Below, piece after piece: positions 12,880 to 19,622 of a stretch of DNA of 22,059 nucleotides. Source of the DNA: a virus. The stretch is taken from the IMG/VR virus record IMGVR_UViG_3300044620_000037, positions 1 through 22,059 of that record; one strand, 5' to 3'. The notes beneath the pieces were generated by a model. The model was not told the origin of the DNA, did not search any database, and saw only the letters and a list, made by a program, of their open reading frames with translations. Position 1 is the stretch's first letter, and each line of letters starts with the position of its first letter. The position numbers and the translations under genes are program-made.

Positions 12880-13988
12880 TAGCAGGAGCCGCCGTTTTTC
12901 ATCTTGACCATTGAAGTCTTGGTCTTGCCCTTAACAGCGCAACCGTCGATGGAGCCGCCCTTGGCAAACTTCATCATTGCACGGCCCTTGGTGTCAGCCG
13001 ACTTCTTCTTCATTGCAGCGCCAAACTTAGTAGCCATTTTTCCACCTTTCTTGTAGCCCGGACCTTCGGAACGGTTTGCGCTTCCAACTACCTTGCCTTC
13101 TGCAGGAGTAGTCTTGGCTTTCTTCAACGAGTCTAGCTGCTTCTTGCTACGAGCGCGGTCAGCAGGAGTAGGTTGTGGGGGTGTAGAACCACCTTTAGCG
13201 TATTTCATAGTCTTTTCCTTTTTAACTGAGCCACCCTTGGCCATATTTGCCGCGCCGTACGCAGACTGTACATTACGGGAACCAAAACTTTTTACGTTTG
13301 CGGCTACTTTAGCTGCCTTAGCCATTCTCTCCTTAGCCGCTTTGTCCTTCTCGGCTTTTTCCCGGATTGCCTTAGCAGTCAGTAGAGCAGTAGTAATGTT
13401 TGGAGTTTTAGCCGCAGGTGTAGGGGTTTTAGCCGCAGGCGTAGGAGTTTTAGCCGCAGGCGTAGTTGCACCTTTATTTGTGCTCGTAGGGTTTGCCGTT
13501 ACTGTGCGCTTAGGGCCTTCACCAGCTACCTTAGTTGTGTAGGTTGTACCCCTGAAAGTAAAATTACCGCGCTTCATAGCTGCTGGGTCGTTACGTGCTG
13601 CACGGAACGCTTCGTTGAACTCTTCACGGGTAGTTTTTGGTTTAATACCTGACTTAGGCGCGGTTAGCGCTGGTAGGCTGTCCAGTACTTTAGACGTTGG
13701 AGCTTCAACAGTCGCCGCCTTTGGTGCGCCAAACTTGCGGGTCTTGGTCAGGTTGCTTTCTGCGGTGCGTTCAGCGGCACGTGTAGCAGTGCGGTCAGCG
13801 CCTGTGCGCTTAGCTAGGTCGTCCTTGGCATCAGCAGTGCGCTGAGCACGCTTAGCTTCAAGCACTTCAAGAGCCTTACCGCTTTTGCCCTTTGAGTCTT
13901 TTGCGAAGTCTTTATCAATGTCCTTCATACGCCGGTCGTAACGACCTTGTGCGCCACCGGCTGAGAACTTTTTCATCTTGCGTGCCAT
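12879..13988 (-). CDS. Large Lys/Ala-rich AKGG-motif protein, 369 aa
   Basis: ATG 13986-13988 follows GAGGAAGG. Residues 1-80 are a charged helical region. At 122-157 there is a recognisable phage motif: EEFNEAFRAARNDPAAMKRG, then NFTFRGTTYTTKVAGE. A low-complexity linker (about 177-196) holds three PTPAAKT units. A highly charged helix (IREKAEKDKAAKERMAKAAK) follows. The C-terminal third has three AKGG copies (250, 264, 342), a KKGGK (313) and an end DGCAVKGKTK (348-357) that matches the tail of the protein at 14489. The last residues are NGGSC. It looks modular and unfolded in parts; an internal virion or ejected protein is a possible role. Function unknown. Confidence 0.75.
   Translation of the reverse strand: MARKMKKFSAGGAQGRYDRRMKDIDKDFAKDSKGKSGKALEVLEAKRAQRTADAKDDLAKRTGADRTATRAAERTAESNLTKTRKFGAPKAATVEAPTSKVLDSLPALTAPKSGIKPKTTREEFNEAFRAARNDPAAMKRGNFTFRGTTYTTKVAGEGPKRTVTANPTSTNKGATTPAAKTPTPAAKTPTPAAKTPNITTALLTAKAIREKAEKDKAAKERMAKAAKVAANVKSFGSRNVQSAYGAANMAKGGSVKKEKTMKYAKGGSTPPQPTPADRARSKKQLDSLKKAKTTPAEGKVVGSANRSEGPGYKKGGKMATKFGAAMKKKSADTKGRAMMKFAKGGSIDGCAVKGKTKTSMVKMKNGGSC
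13402..13464 (-). repeat. Three 21-bp repeats coding PTPAAKT
   Basis: Three head-to-tail 21-bp units (plus-strand pattern ggRgttttagccgcaggYgta) that differ at one or two positions. They code for the proline/alanine/lysine linker of the 369-residue protein and keep the frame. Confidence 0.9.
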
Positions 13989-13990
13989 AA

Positions 13991-14233
13991 CTATACCTTC
14001 CTCATCTCATCGACCTTGATTTCAAGGCGCTCAAAGGCCCGGTCAAACCGGTCTCCTAACCTATCAACTAGCGTGTTCATCTCAGCGCGAGTCACGTGGT
14101 CGCGGGCGACTTCTTCGCGGGTTTTGTTGAGCAGGATGCCGAGACGGTCCAACTCGTCAATCTTGCCCTTAAACAAAAAACCCATAACCGCCACGGTTGC
14201 GCTCAGTACGATGTTCCATATCATCATCTCCAT
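13991..14233 (-). CDS. Small membrane protein with coiled coil, 80 aa
   Basis: ATG 14231-14233 (MEMMIWNIV), one base after the previous stop, is the likely start; an in-frame ATG at 14284 lies inside the preceding gene. One N-terminal membrane span (IWNIVLSATVAVMGFLF, about 5-21) is followed by a charged helix with heptad character (KIDELDRLGILLNKTREEVA, later VDRLGDRFDRAFERLEIKVD). An N-terminal anchor plus coiled coil matches the layout of inner-membrane spanins. Similar proteins also occur inside phage structural clusters with no known role. It is far from the lysis genes here, so I leave the function open. Confidence 0.72.
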   Translation of the reverse strand: MEMMIWNIVLSATVAVMGFLFKGKIDELDRLGILLNKTREEVARDHVTRAEMNTLVDRLGDRFDRAFERLEIKVDEMRKV

Positions 14234-14234
14234 G

Positions 14235-14489
14235 TTAGCACTTCCACGCACGAAGAGATTTGTTGATGCGGCTGTTGGGGTCATTCGCGGTTTTCTTGCT
14301 GGTCAGCTTCTTCTTCATCCCAGACATGCGCGCACAGAATGACTTCTTACGCGGACCACCTTCAGGCTGCGGTGCCTTGAGACCGGGCTTGCCCGGATTG
14401 GCTTTGTTGTAAGACGCACGACCCTTGGCGTTCAGCCCGCCAGACTTCGCTTTGCCTTCTTTGCGTGTCCAAGCGGGTGTCTTGGCCAT
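14235..14489 (-). CDS. DUF6321-like basic protein, 84 aa
   Basis: ATG 14487-14489 overlaps the previous stop as TAATG. The sequence follows a very conserved phage pattern that I recall as DUF6321: TPAWTRKEGKAKSGGLNAKG (residues 4-23), RASYNKANPGKPGLK, RKKSFCARMSGMKKKL, and TANDPNSRINKSLRAWKC at the end. It is highly basic with two conserved cysteines (in SFCARM and the final Cys). It has no enzymatic motif. High conservation despite small size suggests a defined binding role, perhaps to nucleic acid. Cellular location is unknown. Confidence 0.85.
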   Translation of the reverse strand: MAKTPAWTRKEGKAKSGGLNAKGRASYNKANPGKPGLKAPQPEGGPRKKSFCARMSGMKKKLTSKKTANDPNSRINKSLRAWKC

Positions 14490-14818
14490 TAGATGAACTT
14501 CCCTTTGGTTTTGCCCTTGGTAGCGCAGCCATCACCACGCTTCGAGGCAGAGCCGCCCTTGGCCATCTTCTTGACCTTGCCGCCCTTGCGCATCATCGGC
14601 GCGCCTGCAGGAGCTTCTTCAGCTACCATGATGTCTTCTACCATAGGGCGACCGCGCATACCGACAGCAGGTGCTCCTGCTTTCTTCTTTTTAGCAGCCA
14701 GCATACCCATGATACCTAGACCGCCGTTTCGGGCGATTTTATTAGTTATACCCGGATTGGTTGCAGCGAGTCCGGCTAGACCGAACATACCGCTTTTTGC
14801 GAGTTTCTTGATGCTCAT
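14489..14818 (-). CDS. Gly/Lys-rich AKGG-motif protein, 109 aa
   Basis: Start (ATG 14816-14818) and stop both lie in TAATG overlaps. The first 45 residues are Gly/Ala-rich and weakly hydrophobic (GMFGLAGLAATNPG, GGLGIMGMLAA) with a KKKK cluster. A middle acidic patch (MVEDIMVAEEAP) leads to MMRKGGKVKKMAKGGS (residues 75-90) and a C-terminus DGCATKGKTKGKFI (96-109). The last part is nearly repeated in the 369-residue protein. Proteins with this ending are frequent in uncultured phages, as far as I recall, without known function. Not a convincing membrane protein. Confidence 0.76.
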   Translation of the reverse strand: MSIKKLAKSGMFGLAGLAATNPGITNKIARNGGLGIMGMLAAKKKKAGAPAVGMRGRPMVEDIMVAEEAPAGAPMMRKGGKVKKMAKGGSASKRGDGCATKGKTKGKFI

Positions 14819-15555
14819 TATGCTGCTTCCTTCTGTGCGGGGACAATCATCGGGTAGAGAATGTCTTCACCGTAGTTACCGACATATTCCTGTACGCCCA
14901 TGTGGCCCAGTGTGATTGTGGGGTCTACCCACACTTCAAAGCCCAGTTCCCGTGCACGGTCGCAGAAGAGGAAGTCCTCTCCGATATAGCCTTCGTCGGT
15001 AACAAGGAAATCGAACATAGCGTTTAGCATGCGGTCAGACCGCGTGTCGTAGTAACTCCACTCTGGGTGGGCTTCAGACATTTGCTCAAACACTTCGCGG
15101 CGTACCAGCATAAATGCTGTAGCTACACGCTTCGCACGGACCAGACCCATGTTGTTCATGGAAAGCTGGTTGTTCTCGTCGTGGTCGAGAGTAGCGATGT
15201 AAGTTTTGGTTTCGCTGCGCGTACGGGGCACGGCAGCTACAATGCCCTTCTTAGGGTCGGTGCCCCATGCCATAAGGCGGAACACATCTTCTGGCTCGAA
15301 GTTAATATCCGAGTCGATGAACATTAGGTAGTCGCACTTTGACTCCAGCAAGTCTTGCGCCAGCAGGTTGCGCGCACGAGAAACAACCGAACACCCGCAT
15401 ATACTGCCGATGTGAAGTTCAATTCCGTGCTGCGCAGCCTGCTGAGCAAAACGAGCAAGAGAAACAGCTAGCTTCAAGGACACCTTGAAGTCGTACGCTG
15501 GAAGAGCGATGAAGACGCTCTTACCAGCTAAGTCGTAGCTCTGTTCCTGTTGCAT
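14818..15555 (-). CDS. GT-A-fold glycosyltransferase, 245 aa
   Basis: Probably transfers a sugar from a nucleotide-sugar donor to a protein or glycan acceptor. ATG 15553-15555 follows GGGTGAT at the upstream stop. The N-terminal strand (SVFIALPAYD, residues 13-22) starts a nucleotide-binding fold. CGCSVVSRARNLLAQDLLES (53-72) leads to the metal-binding DxD motif in YLMFIDSDINF (76-86, D81 and D83). GEDFLFCDRARELGF (192-206) and the GHMG histidine (H218) resemble the acceptor/base and metal regions of GT-A enzymes. No membrane segment or signal peptide is present. It lies among head genes, so it may glycosylate virion proteins. Substrate unknown. Confidence 0.85.
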   Translation of the reverse strand: MQQEQSYDLAGKSVFIALPAYDFKVSLKLAVSLARFAQQAAQHGIELHIGSICGCSVVSRARNLLAQDLLESKCDYLMFIDSDINFEPEDVFRLMAWGTDPKKGIVAAVPRTRSETKTYIATLDHDENNQLSMNNMGLVRAKRVATAFMLVRREVFEQMSEAHPEWSYYDTRSDRMLNAMFDFLVTDEGYIGEDFLFCDRARELGFEVWVDPTITLGHMGVQEYVGNYGEDILYPMIVPAQKEAA

Positions 15556-15558
15556 ATA

Positions 15559-16032
15559 TCACCCGTAGAAAATGGTGCAGTGGATATTCGCACCGAGGAA
15601 CACCCGGATACCGTTTTCCGCCAAAATACCTTCGCCGGGAATAACTACGCTATAGGCTGTTTGGTCCGAAGCGTCTGCTTGCGTTAATACCTCACCCCAC
15701 ACCGTGACGTTACCGCTGGTCGCGCCGCTGTTAGTCACAGTTACAGTGAACGTGTCGGTACCAGTTACAGTGACTTGATACGGGTTATCCGTTAAGTCCC
15801 AATCGAGGTAGACCCATTGACCGGTACGTAGCCCGTGGTTGGCTACGGTAATCGTCGCCGTTGTAGTGGACCGAGCATAAGTACCCGACATAGACACATC
15901 GTTCACAAACGTAGAATAACCGGTTGCGTTGGTGAACGGAAAAATAACCGCACCTTTTAAACGCGTACGGTACCCGACCATAAGGCCGTCATCGGCGGCA
16001 TGAGTGGATTTGACATCAAATTGCATACCCAT
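15559..16032 (-). CDS. Beta-rich virion protein, 157 aa
   Basis: ATG 16030-16032 has AAGGAG 7 bases before it. The N-terminus is MGMQFDVKSTHAADDGLMVG. Residues 52-113 form a beta module (TITVANHGLRTGQWVYLDWD, YQVTVTGTDTFTVTVTNSG) that resembles the insert in the nozzle-like protein at 1-712. The C-terminal part (YSVVIPGEGILAENGIRVFL) ends in NIHCTIFYG. It is probably a head or head-fibre component, since it follows the 121-residue fibre-like gene. There is no enzyme motif, and the role is not established. Confidence 0.75.
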   Translation of the reverse strand: MGMQFDVKSTHAADDGLMVGYRTRLKGAVIFPFTNATGYSTFVNDVSMSGTYARSTTTATITVANHGLRTGQWVYLDWDLTDNPYQVTVTGTDTFTVTVTNSGATSGNVTVWGEVLTQADASDQTAYSVVIPGEGILAENGIRVFLGANIHCTIFYG

Positions 16033-16063
16033 CAGTATTCTCCTTCTTAGAGGTTGTTACCGA

Positions 16064-16429
16064 TTACGATGCAGTAGTTACGGCAATCCAAGTGGTACCG
16101 CCATCCGAAACGTACAAACGTGTCGAAGCAGACGAACCGTCGCTGCGCAGGTAGATTGAACCCTTAGCGGCTGCAACAGTTGGGGCACCCGAACCGACAT
16201 ACACGCCCATACCGCCAGCAGCGGTAGTTGCGAGGAACGCAGAAGCACCGCCAGCGACGAGAGCCGAAGCGCTGTCAGCAGTAATGTTACCTGTGGCGGC
16301 CAAAGTGGTGACCGAAGTAGCTGCGCCGAATGTACCAGTTACGGTTACAGCGCCGGTTGTGGCGTTGATTGAAATTGTTTGGAAGCCGTTCTCAGAACGA
16401 ACTGGGCCGTTAAATGTGGTATTAGCCAT
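16064..16429 (-). CDS. Head fibre/decoration-like protein, 121 aa
   Basis: First gene after the capsid terminator, with CAGGAG upstream of ATG 16427-16429. It begins MANTTFNGPVRSENGFQTI, then NATTGAVTVTGTF, and consists of Ala/Gly/Thr-rich beta repeats. The C-terminus (GSIYLRSDGSSASTRLYVSD, then GGTTWIAV) is a typical small trimeric phage fibre tip. Encoding just behind the major capsid gene points to a fibre or decoration on the head surface, although a small tail-fibre role is possible. It is a likely candidate target for the nearby glycosyltransferase, but that is only inferred. Confidence 0.75.
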   Translation of the reverse strand: MANTTFNGPVRSENGFQTISINATTGAVTVTGTFGAATSVTTLAATGNITADSASALVAGGASAFLATTAAGGMGVYVGSGAPTVAAAKGSIYLRSDGSSASTRLYVSDGGTTWIAVTTAS

Positions 16430-16532
16430 GACTTTCTCCTGTGTAGTAGCACTCGTCCGTACCGTCTCTACTAAGTCCGCTGGGCCGGTCGGTACGAATA
16501 ATGTTCCCTAGTAGCGTAGATATAGCACATAT
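16430..16532 (-). promoter_or_regulatory. Leader between terminator and fibre-like gene, with inverted repeat
   Basis: About 100 bases separate the terminator from the next start. The ribosome site AGGAG is clear. A 7-bp inverted repeat (cgtaccg 16458-16464, cggtacg 16490-16496) could fold the transcript leader. A weak extended -10-like TGCTATATC lies just after the terminator T-run, but no convincing -35 box is seen, so an independent promoter is only a possibility. Confidence 0.35.
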
Positions 16533-16566
16533 AAAAAAGAAGGGAAGAGATTTCTCTCCTCCCTTC
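16533..16566 (-). terminator. Intrinsic terminator after the major capsid gene
   Basis: On the minus strand a 12-bp stem (GAAGGGAGGAGA with TCTCTTCCCTTC, one G-U pair) closes a GAAA tetraloop and is followed at once by six T residues. It lies about 40 bases past the capsid stop. The plus-strand reading has no T-run, so it acts only in the direction of the genes. Partial read-through must supply the downstream genes unless a promoter follows. Confidence 0.93.
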
Positions 16567-16603
16567 CCCCCGTTCCCTTGAGCTACGCTCTCGGGGAAAC
16601 TTA

Positions 16604-17515
16604 TTAGGCTGCGCCTTCGCTGCCGTACATACCCAGAGGGTCTGACCAGCCGAACGAATAACGCTCACGAGCCTTGTAACGTACGTTACCAGTATCGAAG
16701 TCACCGTCCATGCCCGTCGCCATTGGCGTACGAACAAAGTGCTTCAGACCGTTTGGCACGTCTGTGGTCAAGAACCATGCATCCGTGTCGGTCAAGAAGT
16801 GGTTTACGGCGTAACCTTCTGGGATAGAGCCGTTCGACTTCAGTGCGTTGATGTCGTTGTCTGCAGTCGAAACGCGGAGTTCGGTTTCGAGCAAGCGAGT
16901 AGCAACAAACATCAGGCTTGGCGGTACGATGAGCTTACGCGGTTTCGCCGCGATGAGCAGGCCACGTTCATCCGTCCACGCTGCAATCTGAATTACAGCC
17001 GCTTCAAGCGACGTTTCGTTCAAATCAGCAGGAGTGCTTGGGATGTTCGAGTTCGTGCCACCAGAAACCAGTGGGTGCGAAGCCGAGAACAATGGTTGGC
17101 CGTCGCCACCGGTATAGTCGGTGTCGAAGCCGTTGTTCAGGACTGCAGCAGCCTTAGTTTGCTTGGTGTAGGCCATGGCGCGAGCCAATGCCTTCGTGTA
17201 ACGCGACGACAGCGAGTCGTACAAGTTATCTTCAATCGCTTCTTCCGTGAGCGAGAACCCGAGGGCAATCGTTTCGTGGTTGTAGCGAGCTGTGAAGACT
17301 TCTTGACCGTTGTCGTATGCGATGGCCGAACCTTCGTTCTTGACTGGAGCAGCCGAGAAACCAGAAAGCTTCGTTTCTTCTTCGAACGAACGTTCGGAAG
17401 TTTCCGTTTCGTAGATTTCTTTGTGCTCTTCGCCGTAACGTGCATACTCGAGGCCGAACAAAGCGTTCAGTCCGGGCAACAGTTCTTTAAGAAGTTGTGC
17501 GCGTGAAATTGCCAT
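16604..17515 (-). CDS. Major capsid protein, HK97-fold type, 303 aa
   Basis: The shell-forming protein. ATG 17513-17515 has AAGGAG about 9 bases before it. The N-terminus (MAISRAQLLKELLPGLNALF) is helical, followed by an acidic arm (EEHKEIYETETSERSFEEET), a spine-helix-type region (LSSRYTKALARAMAYTKQTK) and FSASHPLVSGGTNSN. P-domain-like segments are RKLIVPPSLMFVATRLLETE and AWFLTTDVPNGLKHFVR. Length and motif order fit phage capsid proteins of the HK97 fold. Gene order portal, scaffold, capsid and a dedicated terminator directly after it support high expression. The fold name is inferred from family resemblance, not from structure. Confidence 0.9.
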   Translation of the reverse strand: MAISRAQLLKELLPGLNALFGLEYARYGEEHKEIYETETSERSFEEETKLSGFSAAPVKNEGSAIAYDNGQEVFTARYNHETIALGFSLTEEAIEDNLYDSLSSRYTKALARAMAYTKQTKAAAVLNNGFDTDYTGGDGQPLFSASHPLVSGGTNSNIPSTPADLNETSLEAAVIQIAAWTDERGLLIAAKPRKLIVPPSLMFVATRLLETELRVSTADNDINALKSNGSIPEGYAVNHFLTDTDAWFLTTDVPNGLKHFVRTPMATGMDGDFDTGNVRYKARERYSFGWSDPLGMYGSEGAA

Positions 17516-17527
17516 TGTTCAGTCTCC

Positions 17528-18145
17528 TTATGCCAGACCGGTTGGGTTGAGGTAGCTGTGGGTGCCTTGGTTCCACTTTACGATAACTTCGGTGTAAGAA
17601 CCGGGGTTACCTGCAAGAGCGGTTTCAGGAACAACATCCACAACGCGGATAGGCCACGTCGAAGTCGTACCTTCGGTCGAGTCTACACCGACCTTAGAGT
17701 TACCGTTCGAAGTTGAACCAACGTTGTTTGCGCCGTTTGCCAGCTTGAGGTTCGAACCAACAGCAGCTTGTGTTACGAAGCTTACAGTGTTCGAGTTGGT
17801 ACCAGCGCATACAGCGACCTTGAACAACGCATCAGGGTCTTCCTGAACGTATGCTGTGATGTCACTGATGTTTGTGGTGCCGGGGTAGTACTGACGGAAT
17901 GTCAGACCAAAGGTTGGGTCCGTGTAGGTGCAACCGAGGAAAACACCGACAGGGGTTGCAGCGTCTGTACCGGTGTCCTTGCCAACAGTACCGCCTGCGA
18001 GCAACTTAACGACGTCACCATAGAAAATGGCAGTCGAAGAGTTAACCGCGATTGGAAGTTGACGAGTAGCACCAGCAAAAACCTGTCCGCCAATCAAGTT
18101 GATTGGGATTAGCCCGTAAGGGCTGGTAACAGAAGGGTATGCCAT
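17528..18145 (-). CDS. Capsid-associated structural protein, 205 aa
   Basis: ATG 18143-18145 is preceded by AAAGGAG, which sits in a small hairpin. The protein begins MAYPSVTSPYGLIPINLIGG and continues with beta-rich segments (GDVVKLLAGGTVGKDTG, TPVGVFLGCTYTDPTFG) and a C-terminal WPIRVVDVVPETALAG. It lies directly before the capsid gene, with only 12 bases between them. That position and the all-beta character suggest a capsid decoration or stabilising protein. Similar proteins accompany capsid genes in environmental podoviruses. There is no protease or enzyme motif. I am sure it is structural, less sure of its exact place. Confidence 0.8.
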   Translation of the reverse strand: MAYPSVTSPYGLIPINLIGGQVFAGATRQLPIAVNSSTAIFYGDVVKLLAGGTVGKDTGTDAATPVGVFLGCTYTDPTFGLTFRQYYPGTTNISDITAYVQEDPDALFKVAVCAGTNSNTVSFVTQAAVGSNLKLANGANNVGSTSNGNSKVGVDSTEGTTSTWPIRVVDVVPETALAGNPGSYTEVIVKWNQGTHSYLNPTGLA

Positions 18146-18148
18146 ATT

Positions 18149-18165
18149 ATAGCTCCTTTAGCTAT
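18149..18165 (-). promoter_or_regulatory. Hairpin holding the ribosome-binding site of the 205-residue protein
   Basis: On the minus strand ATAGCT AAAGG AGCTAT forms a 6-bp stem with a 5-base loop just before ATG 18143-18145. The loop carries most of the Shine-Dalgarno sequence AAAGGAG, and the stem begins inside the upstream stop. It could tie translation to passing ribosomes. The stem is short, so the effect may be slight. Confidence 0.45.
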
Positions 18166-18638
18166 TTGCCTTTGCCAAATGACGTCGTAGACCGTTTTTC
18201 CCTAAAGAGTGGCATACGAGCGTCGTTCTCACGCATGAAGTTATTATCCACTGACTCCATCTGAGACTGGTTTTTGCTAGCGAAATATTCTTTACGCTGG
18301 CGCATCAGTTCTTCTGGTGCCTTGCACAACAACAATCCTGCGACTTCGATGTTGTTTTTGAAACGGCTATCTGGGTCCACCAACATTTGAAACTGGGGTT
18401 GTTCCTCGATGGCTACTGGCTCCCAACCTTCCCGTAGTTTGGACGAGACGTTGCTGGGGTCATTCTTACCCATCGAAGCTACACGTATCCAACGATACGC
18501 ATAACCAGCTTGCTTGTCCGGTTCTGGCAGGGTCGATGCCGGTTGCCATACTTTAGGACGTTCAGCTTCTGCACGAGTTTCACGAGGGGCACGAGTCGAA
18601 CCCGTTTTACCTTCTAAGGCGTCAATAATGTCAGTCAT
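18162..18638 (-). CDS. Conserved phage head-region protein, 158 aa
   Basis: ATG 18636-18638 lies one base past the scaffold stop, with GGAGAG before it. After a flexible N-terminus comes YAYRWIRVASMGKNDPSNVS (residues 46-65), SKLREGWEPVAIEE, NIEVAGLLLCKAPEELMRQR (95-114) and QMESVDNNFMRENDARMPLF (126-145). The end is RSTTSFGKGK. This order (YRW-R, NVSSK-REGW-P, GLxLCKxPxE, QMESVDNNxMRExDxRMPLF) is a familiar conserved protein between scaffold and capsid genes in aquatic phages. No function is known to me. It may be a head assembly cofactor or minor head protein. Confidence 0.82.
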   Translation of the reverse strand: MTDIIDALEGKTGSTRAPRETRAEAERPKVWQPASTLPEPDKQAGYAYRWIRVASMGKNDPSNVSSKLREGWEPVAIEEQPQFQMLVDPDSRFKNNIEVAGLLLCKAPEELMRQRKEYFASKNQSQMESVDNNFMRENDARMPLFREKRSTTSFGKGK

Positions 18639-18639
18639 T

Positions 18640-19593
18640 TTATCTCTCCATCTTCATAAGTTCACGGGCATATTGCTCAGGGGTTAAACCCAGTTTGCGA
18701 GCGATTACCAGTTGGGACTGTTTCAACACAATCTTTTTGGGGGACCGTGTACGTGAGGCTGGAGCAACGACTGACGACGCTTTTTGTTCGCGTGCAGCAG
18801 GTTTGGTGTCGCCATTATCCATTTCATCTCCGAAGTAATCGGAGAAGCGACGGCGCATAGTTTTGTCTACAACGCCCCAATATTCGTCGGTACCTGCAAA
18901 CTGCGGGCCACGTTCATTTATGAGCCTCTGATGAAGCCCAAGAGCAGCTGCGGTCATTTCCGGGTCCGTACCATACCACGTATTGCGCTCTTGCCACGCC
19001 ATAGTTTTCTGGTCAGGTTGCGGAACTTGCAACTGCTGTTGAGGTATTTCTACCTCGTTATCTTCCTCCTGTAAAGTAGGACGATAATTATTTATTTGCT
19101 GCATACGGTAATTGACCGCTGCAAGCTTCTCTTGAGCGTCTGCTAGACGGTCTGCATCGCCTGACTCGTAAGCTTCTTTGAACTCACGTTTGGCTGCAGC
19201 TGCCTCAAACTCCGCAGTTTGCTTATAGCTACCAAGCAAAGACTGTTCGCCCTGTGCTATTGCGCTTTTTAACTTGCGGTTTTCTTCTAGAATACGTTGT
19301 GCAACAGAAAGAGCTTCCGTCTTTTCGCGCATCTCGCGTTCTTTTTCACGACGCTCGTCGTGCCAGACCTTCTTCATCTGTTTCAGACGGGTCTTTACCT
19401 TGTCGGAGTAGTCTTCAAGCTCATCAGCTTCTAACTCTTCAACAAGCTCCTTCGGCATAGGCTCACGCCCACGGTCTGCTTCAGGAGTATCATCTTCAAT
19501 TTCGATTTCCGGCTTATCAGCCTCAGAAACGGGGGTTTCGTTTTCGACTTCGTACGAAAAATCGTCGAAGTCGTCGTCATTCTGCATACTCAT
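18640..19593 (-). CDS. Capsid scaffolding-like protein, 317 aa
   Basis: Likely drives procapsid assembly and is then expelled or degraded. ATG 19591-19593 has AAGGAG at good distance. The N-terminal 65 residues are very acidic (EIEIEDDTPEADRG). Residues 65 to about 165 form a long coiled coil (KVKTRLKQMKKVWHDERREK, later LEENRKLKSAIAQ). A Gln/Pro linker (IPQQQLQVPQPDQ) and a helical part with WYGTDPEMTAAALGLHQRL follow. The C-terminal LKQSQLVIARKLGLTPEQYA resembles the helix-turn-helix capsid-binding end of other scaffolds. Location between portal and capsid is as expected. Confidence 0.82.
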   Translation of the reverse strand: MSMQNDDDFDDFSYEVENETPVSEADKPEIEIEDDTPEADRGREPMPKELVEELEADELEDYSDKVKTRLKQMKKVWHDERREKEREMREKTEALSVAQRILEENRKLKSAIAQGEQSLLGSYKQTAEFEAAAAKREFKEAYESGDADRLADAQEKLAAVNYRMQQINNYRPTLQEEDNEVEIPQQQLQVPQPDQKTMAWQERNTWYGTDPEMTAAALGLHQRLINERGPQFAGTDEYWGVVDKTMRRRFSDYFGDEMDNGDTKPAAREQKASSVVAPASRTRSPKKIVLKQSQLVIARKLGLTPEQYARELMKMER

Positions 19594-19622
19594 ACTGTTC
19601 TCCTTTGTACGGGTTACGTCCG

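Noticed and set aside
14234-14284. N-terminal extension of the membrane coiled-coil protein
   Set aside because: The extra 17 residues overlap the preceding gene by about 50 bases, while an ATG one base after that gene's stop gives a proper membrane anchor at the N-terminus.
16515-16532. Candidate promoter with extended -10 TGCTATATC
   Set aside because: Only four of six -10 bases match and no -35 box is found at normal distance; kept only as a possibility in the leader entry.
16739-17506. A 255-codon plus-strand open frame opposite the capsid gene
   Set aside because: Its composition (Arg/Val/Phe-rich, no recognisable motif) is what the complement of the well-supported capsid gene yields; no ribosome site or promoter is visible.
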